14,585 nucleotides of DNA, from positions 1 through 14,585 of the forward strand of contig WLCU01000003.1 in NCBI GenBank assembly GCA_009705165.1, written 5' to 3'. This DNA is from Actinomycetota bacterium (GTDB taxonomy: Bacteria; Actinomycetota; Actinomycetes; Nanopelagicales; Nanopelagicaceae). The notes beneath the pieces were generated by a model. That model saw only the letters and a list, made by a program, of their open reading frames with translations, was not told the origin of the DNA and did no database searches. Numbering within the stretch: position 1 is the stretch's first letter; the number at the start of each line of letters is the position of its first letter. The translations under genes and the position numbers were made by a program. This document shows, piece by piece, positions 1 through 8,453 of this stretch.

Positions 1-137
1 AACGCTTTGTAACTCTCGCGGTTGGCTGCACAGGTGGCAAACATCGAAGTGTTGCGATTGCGCAAGAGATAGCGCGGCAATTGACCTCAAAAGAATTCGG
101 TGCATATGCAACGCACCGTGATGTTGGGCGAGAGTAA
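1..137 (+). CDS. rapZ: RapZ-family nucleotide-binding protein, C-terminal end only
   Basis: Only the last 44 codons are present, in the frame starting at base 3 and ending with TAA at 135-137; the gene begins left of the window. The visible peptide contains [17 protein letters not shown], which matches the conserved C-terminal GCTGG-x-HRSV motif of RapZ (YvcJ) proteins. The family has an N-terminal P-loop NTPase domain, not visible here. In enterobacteria RapZ controls GlmS through small RNAs; its role in actinobacteria is less clear. yvcK starts 3 bases after the stop and whiA follows, giving the conserved rapZ-yvcK-whiA trio. Identification is firm because motif and neighbours agree. Confidence 0.9.
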   Translation, partial: RFVTLAVGCTGGKHRSVAIAQEIARQLTSKEFGAYATHRDVGRE

Positions 138-140
138 CTA

Positions 141-1085
141 GTGCCGAAAGTAGTTGCACTCGGTGGTGGCCATGGTTTGGCTGCAACATTATCCGCACTT
201 CGCCAGCTAACCTCAGAAATCACAGCAGTTGTTACTGTTGCAGACAATGGTGGATCAAGTGGTCGATTGCGCGAAGAGTTTCCTATTCTGCCGCCAGGAG
301 ATTTACGAATGGCATTGGCAGCGTTGTGCTCTGATGATGAATGGGGCCGCACATGGGCCGACATTATGCAACACCGTTTTGAAAGTGAAGGCGCTTTAAA
401 TGGCCATGCAATGGGCAATCTACTTTTAGCATCGCTGTGGAATAACAATGAGGATCCAGTTACCGGTTTAGATCGCGTGGGCCAGTTACTTAAAGTTATT
501 GGTCGTGTTTTACCTATGGCATCTGAGCCACTAGATATTGAAGGAACGTTTATTACTTCGACCGGCAGAATTGTCATCAGAGGTCAAAAAGAAGTTGCAA
601 CCGCAAAGGGCCGAATTGAATCACTGCGGGTAATCCCTGCTAACCCAGAAGCTCGGCTTGAAACTTTAACTGCTATCCGAGTTGCTGACTGGATCACCAT
701 GGGACCTGGTTCATGGTTTTCCTCGGTTATGCCACACCTGATGGTTCCAATGCAGCTAGATGCACTCATTCGGAGTAAAGCCAAAAAGATTTTGATTCTA
801 AATCTAGATGCCACGAACACGGCAAATGGTGAAGAATTTGCTGGGTCCACACCTGAAGAACATCTGGATTTCTTTCATTCATATGCCCCTGAGTTAAAAA
901 TTGATTACTGTTTAGTCGATACTTCAGTAGTTCGTAACTCCACAGCATTAGATGCCGCGGCCGCAGCCCTTGGCGGCAGGGTGATTAAGGCCGATATTCG
1001 CAAAGCACCAGGCAGTGTTCATCACGATGTTTCAAAATTAACTCTTCATTTAGGCCACATCATGGGCCCAAAACTGGTTGGATAA
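141..1085 (+). CDS. yvcK: YvcK/CofD-like protein (gluconeogenesis factor family)
   Basis: This is a 314-residue cytoplasmic protein of the YvcK branch of the CofD-like family. Members bind UDP-sugars and are needed for normal cell shape and growth on gluconeogenic carbon sources in Bacillus and mycobacteria. Visible family motifs are the N-terminal GGGHGL (residues 8-13), [13 protein letters not shown] (32-44), PPGDLR (51-56), [10 protein letters not shown] (88-97) and the [14 protein letters not shown] region (187-200), the usual GPGS-SV-P-L motif. Length is normal for the family. The GTG start at 141 puts the glycine loop at the expected distance from the N-terminus and follows the rapZ stop by 3 bases. 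The 3' end extends up to the whiA start region, so translation is probably coupled along the operon. No catalytic activity is established for the family. Confidence 0.94.
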   Translation: MPKVVALGGGHGLAATLSALRQLTSEITAVVTVADNGGSSGRLREEFPILPPGDLRMALAALCSDDEWGRTWADIMQHRFESEGALNGHAMGNLLLASLWNNNEDPVTGLDRVGQLLKVIGRVLPMASEPLDIEGTFITSTGRIVIRGQKEVATAKGRIESLRVIPANPEARLETLTAIRVADWITMGPGSWFSSVMPHLMVPMQLDALIRSKAKKILILNLDATNTANGEEFAGSTPEEHLDFFHSYAPELKIDYCLVDTSVVRNSTALDAAAAALGGRVIKADIRKAPGSVHHDVSKLTLHLGHIMGPKLVG

Positions 1086-1089
1086 CCTC

Positions 1090-2067
1090 ATGGCAATGAC
1101 CGCATCGGTAAAAGACGAACTGAGTCGTATCTCAATTACCAAACCTTGTTGCCGCAAAGCTGAAGTCTCCTCTTTGCTTCGCTTTGCAGGTGGGCTTCAC
1201 ATCGCTGCCGGTAAGATTTTAATTGAGGTTGAACTTGATACTTCACAAAGTGCGCGCAGATTGCGCAAAGACATCGCCGACATTTATGGCCATGATTCTG
1301 ATTTAGCTGTTTTATCTTCAAGTGGTTTGCGCAAAGGTTCACGTTATGTCGTTCGAGTAATAGAAGCTGGCGATGCACTGGCCCGCCAAACAGGTTTAGT
1401 AGATGCAAATGGTCGCCCAGTCCGAGGACTTCCTCCACAAGTTGTTTCCGCCGCGATTTGCGATTCAGAAGCTGCATGGCGCGGTGCATTTATTGCACAT
1501 GGCTCACTTACTGAACCAGGCCGTTCATCTTCACTTGAAATTACTTGTCCTGGACCAGAAGCTGCCCTTGCACTTGTGGGCGCTGCGCGTCGTATGGGAA
1601 TCGTTGCAAAGGCCCGTGAAGTTCGCGGTGTTGATCGCGTTGTAATACGAGATGGAGATGCAATCGGAGTTTTGCTCACTCGTCTTGGGGCGCATGAATC
1701 TGTACTCGCCTGGGAAGAACGTCGAATGCGCCGTGAAGTCCGAGCAACAGCTAACCGCCTTGCTAATTTTGACGATGCCAATCTTCGCCGTTCGGCTCGT
1801 GCAGCCGTTGCCGCAGCCGCGCGCGTGCAACGTGCAATGGAGATTTTGGGCCCAACAATTCCTGATCATTTAAAGGAGGCTGGTGAACTTCGAATCAACC
1901 ATGGGCAAGCCTCGCTGGAAGAACTTGGATCTCTTGCAACGCCGCCGATGACCAAAGATGCAATCGCTGGTCGAATTCGTCGATTACTTGCAATGGCCGA
2001 TAAACGGGCCTCTGAACTCGGAATTCCTGATACCGAAAGCGGACTTTCCCCCGATTTGTTGAATTAA
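1090..2067 (+). CDS. whiA: WhiA sporulation/division transcription regulator
   Basis: The 325-residue WhiA has an N-terminal LAGLIDADG-like domain related to homing endonucleases and a C-terminal helix-turn-helix. In Streptomyces it acts with WhiB to switch on division genes; in non-sporulating bacteria it affects division and nucleoid organisation. Visible signatures are [10 protein letters not shown] near residue 30, [18 protein letters not shown] (130-147), [18 protein letters not shown] (219-236) and the C-terminal helix region with [14 protein letters not shown] (about 287-300). I chose ATG 1090, giving [13 protein letters not shown], because the WhiA N-terminus is conserved as MAMT-x-x-VKDELSR. 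The in-frame TTG at 1078 would add four residues and ATG 1096 would remove two. It starts 4 bases after the yvcK stop and is the last gene before a 138-bp spacer. Confidence 0.95.
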   Translation: MAMTASVKDELSRISITKPCCRKAEVSSLLRFAGGLHIAAGKILIEVELDTSQSARRLRKDIADIYGHDSDLAVLSSSGLRKGSRYVVRVIEAGDALARQTGLVDANGRPVRGLPPQVVSAAICDSEAAWRGAFIAHGSLTEPGRSSSLEITCPGPEAALALVGAARRMGIVAKAREVRGVDRVVIRDGDAIGVLLTRLGAHESVLAWEERRMRREVRATANRLANFDDANLRRSARAAVAAAARVQRAMEILGPTIPDHLKEAGELRINHGQASLEELGSLATPPMTKDAIAGRIRRLLAMADKRASELGIPDTESGLSPDLLN

Positions 2068-2103
2068 ACACCCCGGCTACCCGCTGGTTGGCTAACTCGC
2101 CAC

Positions 2104-3203
<1,100 letters not shown>

Positions 3204-3204
<1 letters not shown>

Positions 3205-4391
3205 TGTCAGATTTTGCAACTCTTGATGTAGCTGGAAAGCGAATCTTTCTACGCTGTGACCTTAATGTGCCCTTGAAAGAGGGTGTCATTAAGGATGACG
3301 GCCGTATCAAAGCTTCGCTTCCAACTATTCAAGCGCTTTTGGAAAAAGGTGCATCCCTTGTAATCGCCGCTCACTTAGGCCGACCAAAGGGTGAAGCAAA
3401 GCCTGAACTTTCATTAGCGCCAGTTGCAAAAAGACTTGGTGAACTTCTAGGCAAGGAAATTATTTTTCCAGGTGAAGTGACTGGTGAAAAAGTAAGCACA
3501 GCTGCGGCCGCACTCAATCCTGGCCAAATCCTATTGCTTGAAAATATTCGCTTTAACGCTGCAGAAACCAGTAAGGAAGAGTCAGAGCGCGCAAGCTTTG
3601 CTAAAGAGTTGGCATCACTTGCCGATTTCTATGTAGGCGATGGTTTTGGCGCAGTTCACCGTAAACATGCATCAGTTTTTGATCTACCTAAACTCTTGCC
3701 ACATGCTGCAGGAAAATTGGTTTCTGCCGAAGTTGAAGTGCTAAAAAAACTTACACAAAACCCCGAGCGCCCATATGGAGTTGTTTTGGGTGGGGCAAAG
3801 GTTTCAGACAAATTAGGTGTTATTGAAAACCTACTGGGCAAAGTTGATGTACTAGCAATTGGGGGAGGAATGGTTTTTACTTTCCTCAAGGCTCAAGGCA
3901 AAGAGATCGGCACTTCTTTAGTTGAAACTGAGATGCTTGATGTGGTTAAGGGATTAATTGACTCTGCAGCCAAAAATGGTGTCAAACTAGTTCTTCCTAC
4001 AGACATAGTCGTTGCGCCAACATTTGCTGCAGATGCAACACCCACACTTGTATCTGCTGACAAAATTCCCGCAGATCAAATGGGATTAGATATCGGTCCT
4101 GAATCAGCTGCAGCTTTTGCAGCTGAAATCGCCGCATGTAAAACAGTATTTTGGAATGGCCCAATGGGAGTTTTTGAATTTCCTAATTTTGCCGCAGGTA
4201 CGAAGACCGTTGCAGAAGCGCTCACAAAAGTTTCAGGCATCTCTGTTGTCGGCGGGGGAGATTCTGCCGCAGCAGTTCGAGCACTTGGCTTCGCCGATTC
4301 TGATTTCGGATACATTTCAACCGGTGGCGGAGCGTCACTTGAATATTTAGAGGGCAAGGAACTTCCTGGTCTTCAAGCACTTGGCTTATAA
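3204..4391 (+). CDS. pgk: Phosphoglycerate kinase
   Basis: This 395-residue monomeric enzyme transfers phosphate between 1,3-bisphosphoglycerate and ADP. Family motifs are RCDLNVPL (17-24) and HLGRPKG (57-63) in the N-terminal substrate domain, and LGGAKVSDK (195-203), WNGPMGVFE (317-325), GGGDSAA (350-356) and STGGGASLEYLEG (372-384) in the nucleotide-binding domain. DGFGAVHRKHAS (146-157) matches the family DxFG-x-x-HR-x-x-AS segment. The length is full. Its ATG shares a base with the gap stop and I see no strong ribosome binding site, so translation is probably coupled to gap. The stop is followed after 9 bases by tpiA. Confidence 0.97.
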
Positions 4392-4400
4392 GGAGCAATA

Positions 4401-5177
4401 ATGCGTAAACCATTAATGGCTGGAAACTGGAAGATGAACCTTAATCACCTTGAGGCGATTGCAGTTGCTCAGAAGTTGGTTTATTCACTAGATGAGAAAG
4501 ATTATGACGCAGTAGATGTTGCAATCATCCCGCCTTTTACTGATATCCGCTCCATACAAACTCTTATCGATGGCGATCGTTTACGTTTAACTTACGGCGC
4601 TCAGGATTTATCACCTGAAGCAAGTGGGGCATTTACTGGCGATATCGCGGGGTCAATGTTACACAAACTTGGTTGCACATATGTATTAATTGGTCACTCC
4701 GAACGCCGAGCTATCCATGGCGAAAGCGATACCCTCATTAATCGTAAAATTAAAGCCGCGCTTGCCAATGAGTTAATTCCTATTTTCTGTGTAGGTGAAG
4801 AACTTGCCATTCGCGAATCTGGTGCGCATGTTAGTCATGTGATTCGCCAAGTTCGTGCAGGTCTTGAAGGATTTACAAAGCCTGAGTTAAAAAAGATTGT
4901 TATCGCCTATGAACCAGTGTGGGCAATTGGCACTGGCAAAGTTGCAACACCTGAAGATGCCCAAGAAGTGTGTGCATCTATCCGTGAAGAAATTGAGAAT
5001 ATCGGCTCGGCAGAGATCGCCGCGAATATGCGTATTTTGTATGGCGGTTCCGTGAAGTCCTCAAATGTTGCTGAAATCATGAAAAAGAGCGATGTTGACG
5101 GAGCCCTTATCGGGGGAGCAAGCCTTGACCCTGAGGAATTAGCCAAGATTGTTAAGTTCCACGCGCAATCCGAGTAA
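4401..5177 (+). CDS. tpiA: Triosephosphate isomerase
   Basis: This 258-residue TIM-barrel enzyme interconverts dihydroxyacetone phosphate and glyceraldehyde 3-phosphate. The catalytic set is visible: Asn9 and Lys11 in GNWKMN (8-13), His99 in IGHSERR, Glu171 in AYEPVWAIGTG with the mobile loop following, and the phosphate-binding YGGSVK (214-219) and LIGGASL near the C-terminus. AAGGAG at 4390-4395, overlapping the pgk stop, sits 5 bases before ATG 4401 and fixes the start. It completes the gap-pgk-tpiA glycolytic set; secG follows after 57 bases. Confidence 0.97.
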   Translation: MRKPLMAGNWKMNLNHLEAIAVAQKLVYSLDEKDYDAVDVAIIPPFTDIRSIQTLIDGDRLRLTYGAQDLSPEASGAFTGDIAGSMLHKLGCTYVLIGHSERRAIHGESDTLINRKIKAALANELIPIFCVGEELAIRESGAHVSHVIRQVRAGLEGFTKPELKKIVIAYEPVWAIGTGKVATPEDAQEVCASIREEIENIGSAEIAANMRILYGGSVKSSNVAEIMKKSDVDGALIGGASLDPEELAKIVKFHAQSE

Positions 5178-5198
5178 GGCTTAAGGGGCTTTAGCAGG

Positions 5199-5204
5199 TA
5201 TCCT
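5199..5204 (+). promoter_or_regulatory. Possible -10 box for secG-rbpA
   Basis: TATCCT fits TANNNT and lies in the 57-bp tpiA-secG spacer. It would place the transcript start near 5211, leaving a leader of about 24 bases that contains AAGGAG (5220-5225). No convincing -35 is visible at 16-18 bases. GTAAGG (5174-5179) and CCTTAC (5202-5207) could also form a weak stem across the same spacer. Read-through from tpiA is equally possible. Confidence 0.28.
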
Positions 5205-5234
5205 TACCCTCTACGAAACAAGGAGTTCGACAAC

Positions 5235-5462
5235 GTGAAATTAGCTCTCTCAATCTTGCTCGTCATTACAAGCGTGCTCATGATCCTTTTGGTTCTACTT
5301 CATAAAGGTAAGGGCAGCGGCCTATCCGATCTTTTCGGTGGTGGAATTTCAACCAACTACGGTGGGTCATCAGTTGTTGAGCGCAATTTAGATCGCATCA
5401 CAATCGTTGTAGGTGGATTGTGGTTTGCACTAGTTGTAGCTCTTAGTCTTGTTCTTAAGTAA
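5235..5462 (+). CDS. secG: Preprotein translocase subunit SecG
   Basis: This 75-residue membrane protein is the small accessory subunit of the SecYEG channel and helps SecA-driven export. It shows two hydrophobic segments (about 3-21 and 54-73) joined by a loop with HKGKGSGLSDLFGGG (22-36), the typical K-G-x-G-x-S-D-x-F-GG signature of SecG. The loop then carries the polar stretch STNYGGSSVVERNLDR. Start is GTG 5235, supported by AAGGAG at 5220-5225 with a 9-base gap. secG directly after gap-pgk-tpiA is a conserved actinobacterial arrangement. rbpA follows after a 41-base AT-rich spacer. Confidence 0.94.
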   Translation: MKLALSILLVITSVLMILLVLLHKGKGSGLSDLFGGGISTNYGGSSVVERNLDRITIVVGGLWFALVVALSLVLK

Positions 5463-5503
5463 ATAATATTTTTTCAATTTTCATCTTTTAAAGGAGTACA
5501 TAC

Positions 5504-5845
5504 ATGGCAAGTGCAATTCGTGGAAGCCGAGTCGGCGCTGGCCCTATGGGCGAGGCAGAACGCGGTGATTCGATTGCTCGCGCCTATGTTTCATATTTCT
5601 GTGCAAATGGGCATGAAGTTCGCCCATCTTTTGCCGTAGAAGAAACCGTTGTTATCCCTGCCGAATGGGATTGCCCAAAGTGTGGTTACCCAGCAGGTCG
5701 CGATCGTAATAATCCGCCTAGCCCAGTTAAGAATGAGCCGTACAAAACTCACCTTGCCTACGTTAAAGAGCGTCGCACCGATGCTGAAGGCGAAAAAATT
5801 CTAGAAGATGCACTTCGTAAACTCCGCGGAGATGACGAAGACTAG
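5504..5845 (+). CDS. rbpA: RNA polymerase-binding protein RbpA
   Basis: This 113-residue actinobacterial protein binds RNA polymerase and the principal sigma factor and stabilises the open complex. Visible parts are the N-terminal tail with IRGSRVGAGPMGEAERG; a small core domain with Cys33, His37, Cys57 and Cys60 as a plausible zinc site (like the zinc-binding Streptomyces form); a basic linker; and the C-terminal sigma-interacting helix around THLAYVKERRTDAEGEKILE (82-101). It ends in the acidic tail GDDED. AAAGGAG at 5490-5496, 7 bases before ATG 5504, is the strongest ribosome binding site in the window and suggests high translation. TAATAT at 5464-5469 could be a -10 box for it, but lacks a clear -35. 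Its stop overlaps the convergent pgi stop. Confidence 0.95.
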   Translation: MASAIRGSRVGAGPMGEAERGDSIARAYVSYFCANGHEVRPSFAVEETVVIPAEWDCPKCGYPAGRDRNNPPSPVKNEPYKTHLAYVKERRTDAEGEKILEDALRKLRGDDED

Positions 5846-5854
5846 AGAGTTTTT
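5813..5854. terminator. Possible bidirectional hairpin at the rbpA/pgi convergent junction
   Basis: CTTCGT (5813-5818) pairs with ACGAAG (5835-5840) around the 10-base palindrome CTCCGCGGAG (5822-5831). On the plus strand GTTTTT follows at 5849-5854. On the minus strand a T-run (complement of 5793-5798) lies about 15 bases past the stem. The hairpin is within the 3' coding end of rbpA, because there is no spacer. The distance to the T-runs and the internal loop make it a weak terminator candidate. Confidence 0.3.
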
Positions 5855-7371
5855 GCAGCCGCAAGAATTTGGTCAATACCCGCAGTTCGGTTTTTTAGAT
5901 TCAACCGAAGGAGCGGGTATTTTCTTGAAGCAATGGCTTTGCCGTCACCTAAAGCTTGAGCGGCAACAAGAGTTTTAAAACCAAAGCTCTGGCCTGGGAT
6001 TGCGATATCACGGGTGCAATCTCCGGTAATTTGCAAGAAAGCTCCATTTTGCTGTCCACCTTTATGGAACTGACCAGTTGAATGCAAAAAGCGTGGCCCC
6101 CAACCAAAAGTTACGGGGACGCCAGCCTTAGCTGTAAGAATGTGGCGGAGCTGAGCAATTTTTGCATCATCTTTGCGATCTAGATATGCCATGAGTGCGA
6201 TGTAACCACCTTGTGGGACATTGTTAATAAAGGCCCTTAGCGTTTCAACCAGATTTAAACCTTGACCAAAGATTTCAACTTCATCATCTGTTGCATCTGC
6301 AACAAAACTTGGCAGAACTCCGCCCCATTGACTTAGAAGTGCCGAAGTTTGTTCCTTCGCCTCAGTCACATTTGGTTGATTAAAAGGATCAATCATTAGC
6401 GCTGATCCAATTAGCGCGGTGACCCATTCCCAAATTATGAACTGAGAAGCTAAATCGGCTTCAACAACTAAATCAGCATCTCCCGCGTAGGCAATTGAAA
6501 ATACATTGGGGGACTGCTCGTGATTTTCTATGACAATAGGTAAACGACCAACTTGATTCTTGCCCGTTGATTCTGCAATTAGTTGTTCAACCCAATCGCT
6601 TAATCCAGGCATCGATGACTGTGCGTCAGTGAAGGAGAGATACTGGCCTGCATTAAAAGAGAGCAGATATGCAATTCCAAGAATTTGAGAGGGATCTTTG
6701 ATGAATGCGGTTTTTGTATCGCTGGCATTGTCTAATAGGACAGAAACATCAACACCTACAAGTGCTGCTGGTACTAAACCAAAAGCACTCAAAACACTAA
6801 AACGACCTCCTACATGAGGGTCGGCATTGATAACGGTGAATCCTCTGCTGCGTGAATCCTGATCTAGTGGCGAACCTGGATCGGTGACGATAACCATATG
6901 CTCTTTGGGTAAAAGGTCCGCTTGAGTAAATGCTGATTCAAATAGTGAACGTTGAGAAGCTGTTTCAATCGTTGATCCCGATTTTGAACTCACTACAACA
7001 ACAGATTTAGCCAAATCCAATTCAAGTGCATGTGCTACATAGTCAGGGTCGGTTGAATCTAAAATGAAAAGTCTTTTTCCAAAGGTTTGTGCAATTACTT
7101 CAGGCCCAAGAGAGGATCCACCCATTCCACAAAGGATTACATTTTCTTTATCTCTATGCTTTGCATAAAGTGCATCTAATGCCGGAAGTAGTTCTCGTGA
7201 GCTTTCAGGTAGGTCGATCCAGTTGAGTCGAATGGATGCCTCGGCTTGCGCGGCAGATCCCCAGATTGTTGAATCTTTAGCAGCTAGTTGCACATGTGCA
7301 GCTTGTAACGCTAAATAGCGAGCATCTTGTCTGTCGATATTTTCAATTGCTTTTCCAGAAATTTTCATCAT
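5842..7371 (-). CDS. pgi: Glucose-6-phosphate isomerase
   Basis: This 509-residue enzyme interconverts glucose 6-phosphate and fructose 6-phosphate. It carries two SIS-type sugar-phosphate domains. Visible motifs are GMGGSSLGPEV (82-92), SSKSGSTIET (128-137), VGGRFSVLSAFGL (187-199), LIAESTGK (264-271), DPFNQPNVTEAKE (328-340) and RFLHSTGQFHKGG (427-439). The divergent form resembles the isomerase half of known transaldolase-isomerase fusions more than the E. coli enzyme; this is by recall. The first ATG (7371) overlaps the tal stop as ATGA; a second ATG follows at once (7368). The only Shine-Dalgarno-like bases (AAGG, 7375-7372) touch the start, so translation is probably coupled to tal. It is the last gene of the ctaA-tkt-tal-pgi operon. 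Confidence 0.94.
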   Translation of the reverse strand: MMKISGKAIENIDRQDARYLALQAAHVQLAAKDSTIWGSAAQAEASIRLNWIDLPESSRELLPALDALYAKHRDKENVILCGMGGSSLGPEVIAQTFGKRLFILDSTDPDYVAHALELDLAKSVVVVSSKSGSTIETASQRSLFESAFTQADLLPKEHMVIVTDPGSPLDQDSRSRGFTVINADPHVGGRFSVLSAFGLVPAALVGVDVSVLLDNASDTKTAFIKDPSQILGIAYLLSFNAGQYLSFTDAQSSMPGLSDWVEQLIAESTGKNQVGRLPIVIENHEQSPNVFSIAYAGDADLVVEADLASQFIIWEWVTALIGSALMIDPFNQPNVTEAKEQTSALLSQWGGVLPSFVADATDDEVEIFGQGLNLVETLRAFINNVPQGGYIALMAYLDRKDDAKIAQLRHILTAKAGVPVTFGWGPRFLHSTGQFHKGGQQNGAFLQITGDCTRDIAIPGQSFGFKTLVAAQALGDGKAIASRKYPLLRLNLKNRTAGIDQILAAAKTL

Positions 7372-8453
7372 CCTTGTTGCGCAACCTTTACATTTTCTAG
7401 TAGCTCAGTCCAAGCCTGGGCAAATTTTTTAACACCATCTATTTCTAAATCAGTTGTTACTGAGTCAAGAGAGATGTTAAGTGCTGAGAGCGCCTTCAAT
7501 ACATCTACGGCAGCTGCGTAGTTGCCTGTCACCGTATCACCACGAATAACCCCATGATCGATGACGGCATCTAGAGTCGATTGAGGCATCGTATTAACGG
7601 TGTGCGGCGCAATGAGTTCAACGACATAGCGCGTGTCATCATATGTTGGATCTTTAACACCAGTGGATGCCCAGAGTGGTCTTTGCTTATTTGCGCCGCG
7701 TTTTTCTAACTCCATCCAACGGGTAGAAGAAAATTTCTCTTCGAAAAGTTGATAAGCAAGGTGCGCATTAGCAATGGCTGCTTTCCCCATTAAAGCTTGT
7801 GCAGCTTCAGAACTATCCTTTTTTAAGAGCGCATCTACTGCAGAGTCAATACGACTAATAAAAAATGATGCCACAGAATGAACATGTGATGGATTATCCG
7901 CCTTTTCAACGCCGGCCATATAAGCATCGATGACAGCGCCATAACGTTTAACCGAAAAAATCAAAGTGACATTTACGCTAATGCCAGCGGCCACAAGTTC
8001 TGTGATAGCTGGTAGACCTTCAACTGTTGCTGGAACTTTAATCATTAAATTTGGGCGGTCAATAATTGCCCACAATTCTCTTCCCGCAGCTATTGTGGCG
8101 GCGGTGTCATGGGCCAAACGTGGATCAACCTCGATGCTTACTCGCCCATCAACTCCCTTTGTTTGAGAATAGATATCTTTAAAGAGATCACAGGCTGCCC
8201 GCACATCATCAGTGGTTAATTTCTTGATGAGTTCATCCACGGAGGCTGTTTTCATCGAAGCGATATCGGCTGCATACTCTTTGGCGCCGCTAATAGCTGC
8301 ACTAAAAATTGATGGGTTTGTCGTCACACCAACTACTCCAGAATCAGCGATGCGAGCGGGTAGTGAATGTGAATCACTACCAGTTATTTTGGCTCGAGAT
8401 AAGTCATCTAACCAAATTGAAGTTCCGCCTTTTGAAACATCATGGACTGACAT
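7368..8453 (-). CDS. tal: Transaldolase
   Basis: This 361-residue class I aldolase-type enzyme moves a dihydroxyacetone unit between sugar phosphates in the non-oxidative pentose phosphate pathway. Motifs are SGVVGVTTNPSIF (38-50), SIEVDPRLAHDT (106-117), MIKVPATVEGLPAI with the Schiff-base Lys139, NVTLIFSVKRY (161-171) and RPLWASTGVKDP (258-269). Length fits the long actinobacterial transaldolases. ATG 8453 immediately follows the tkt stop with no spacer; AAGGCG at 8468-8463, inside tkt, gives a 9-base gap and supports this start. The stop overlaps pgi by 4 bases. Order and tight coupling with pgi mimic the domain order of bifunctional transaldolase-isomerase proteins. Confidence 0.95.
   Translation of the reverse strand: MSVHDVSKGGTSIWLDDLSRAKITGSDSHSLPARIADSGVVGVTTNPSIFSAAISGAKEYAADIASMKTASVDELIKKLTTDDVRAACDLFKDIYSQTKGVDGRVSIEVDPRLAHDTAATIAAGRELWAIIDRPNLMIKVPATVEGLPAITELVAAGISVNVTLIFSVKRYGAVIDAYMAGVEKADNPSHVHSVASFFISRIDSAVDALLKKDSSEAAQALMGKAAIANAHLAYQLFEEKFSSTRWMELEKRGANKQRPLWASTGVKDPTYDDTRYVVELIAPHTVNTMPQSTLDAVIDHGVIRGDTVTGNYAAAVDVLKALSALNISLDSVTTDLEIDGVKKFAQAWTELLENVKVAQQG

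Noticed and set aside
1136-1869. Long open frames on both strands within whiA and similar shadows in other genes
   Set aside because: They have no family motifs, no ribosome binding sites and biased compositions expected from the other frames of well-conserved genes.
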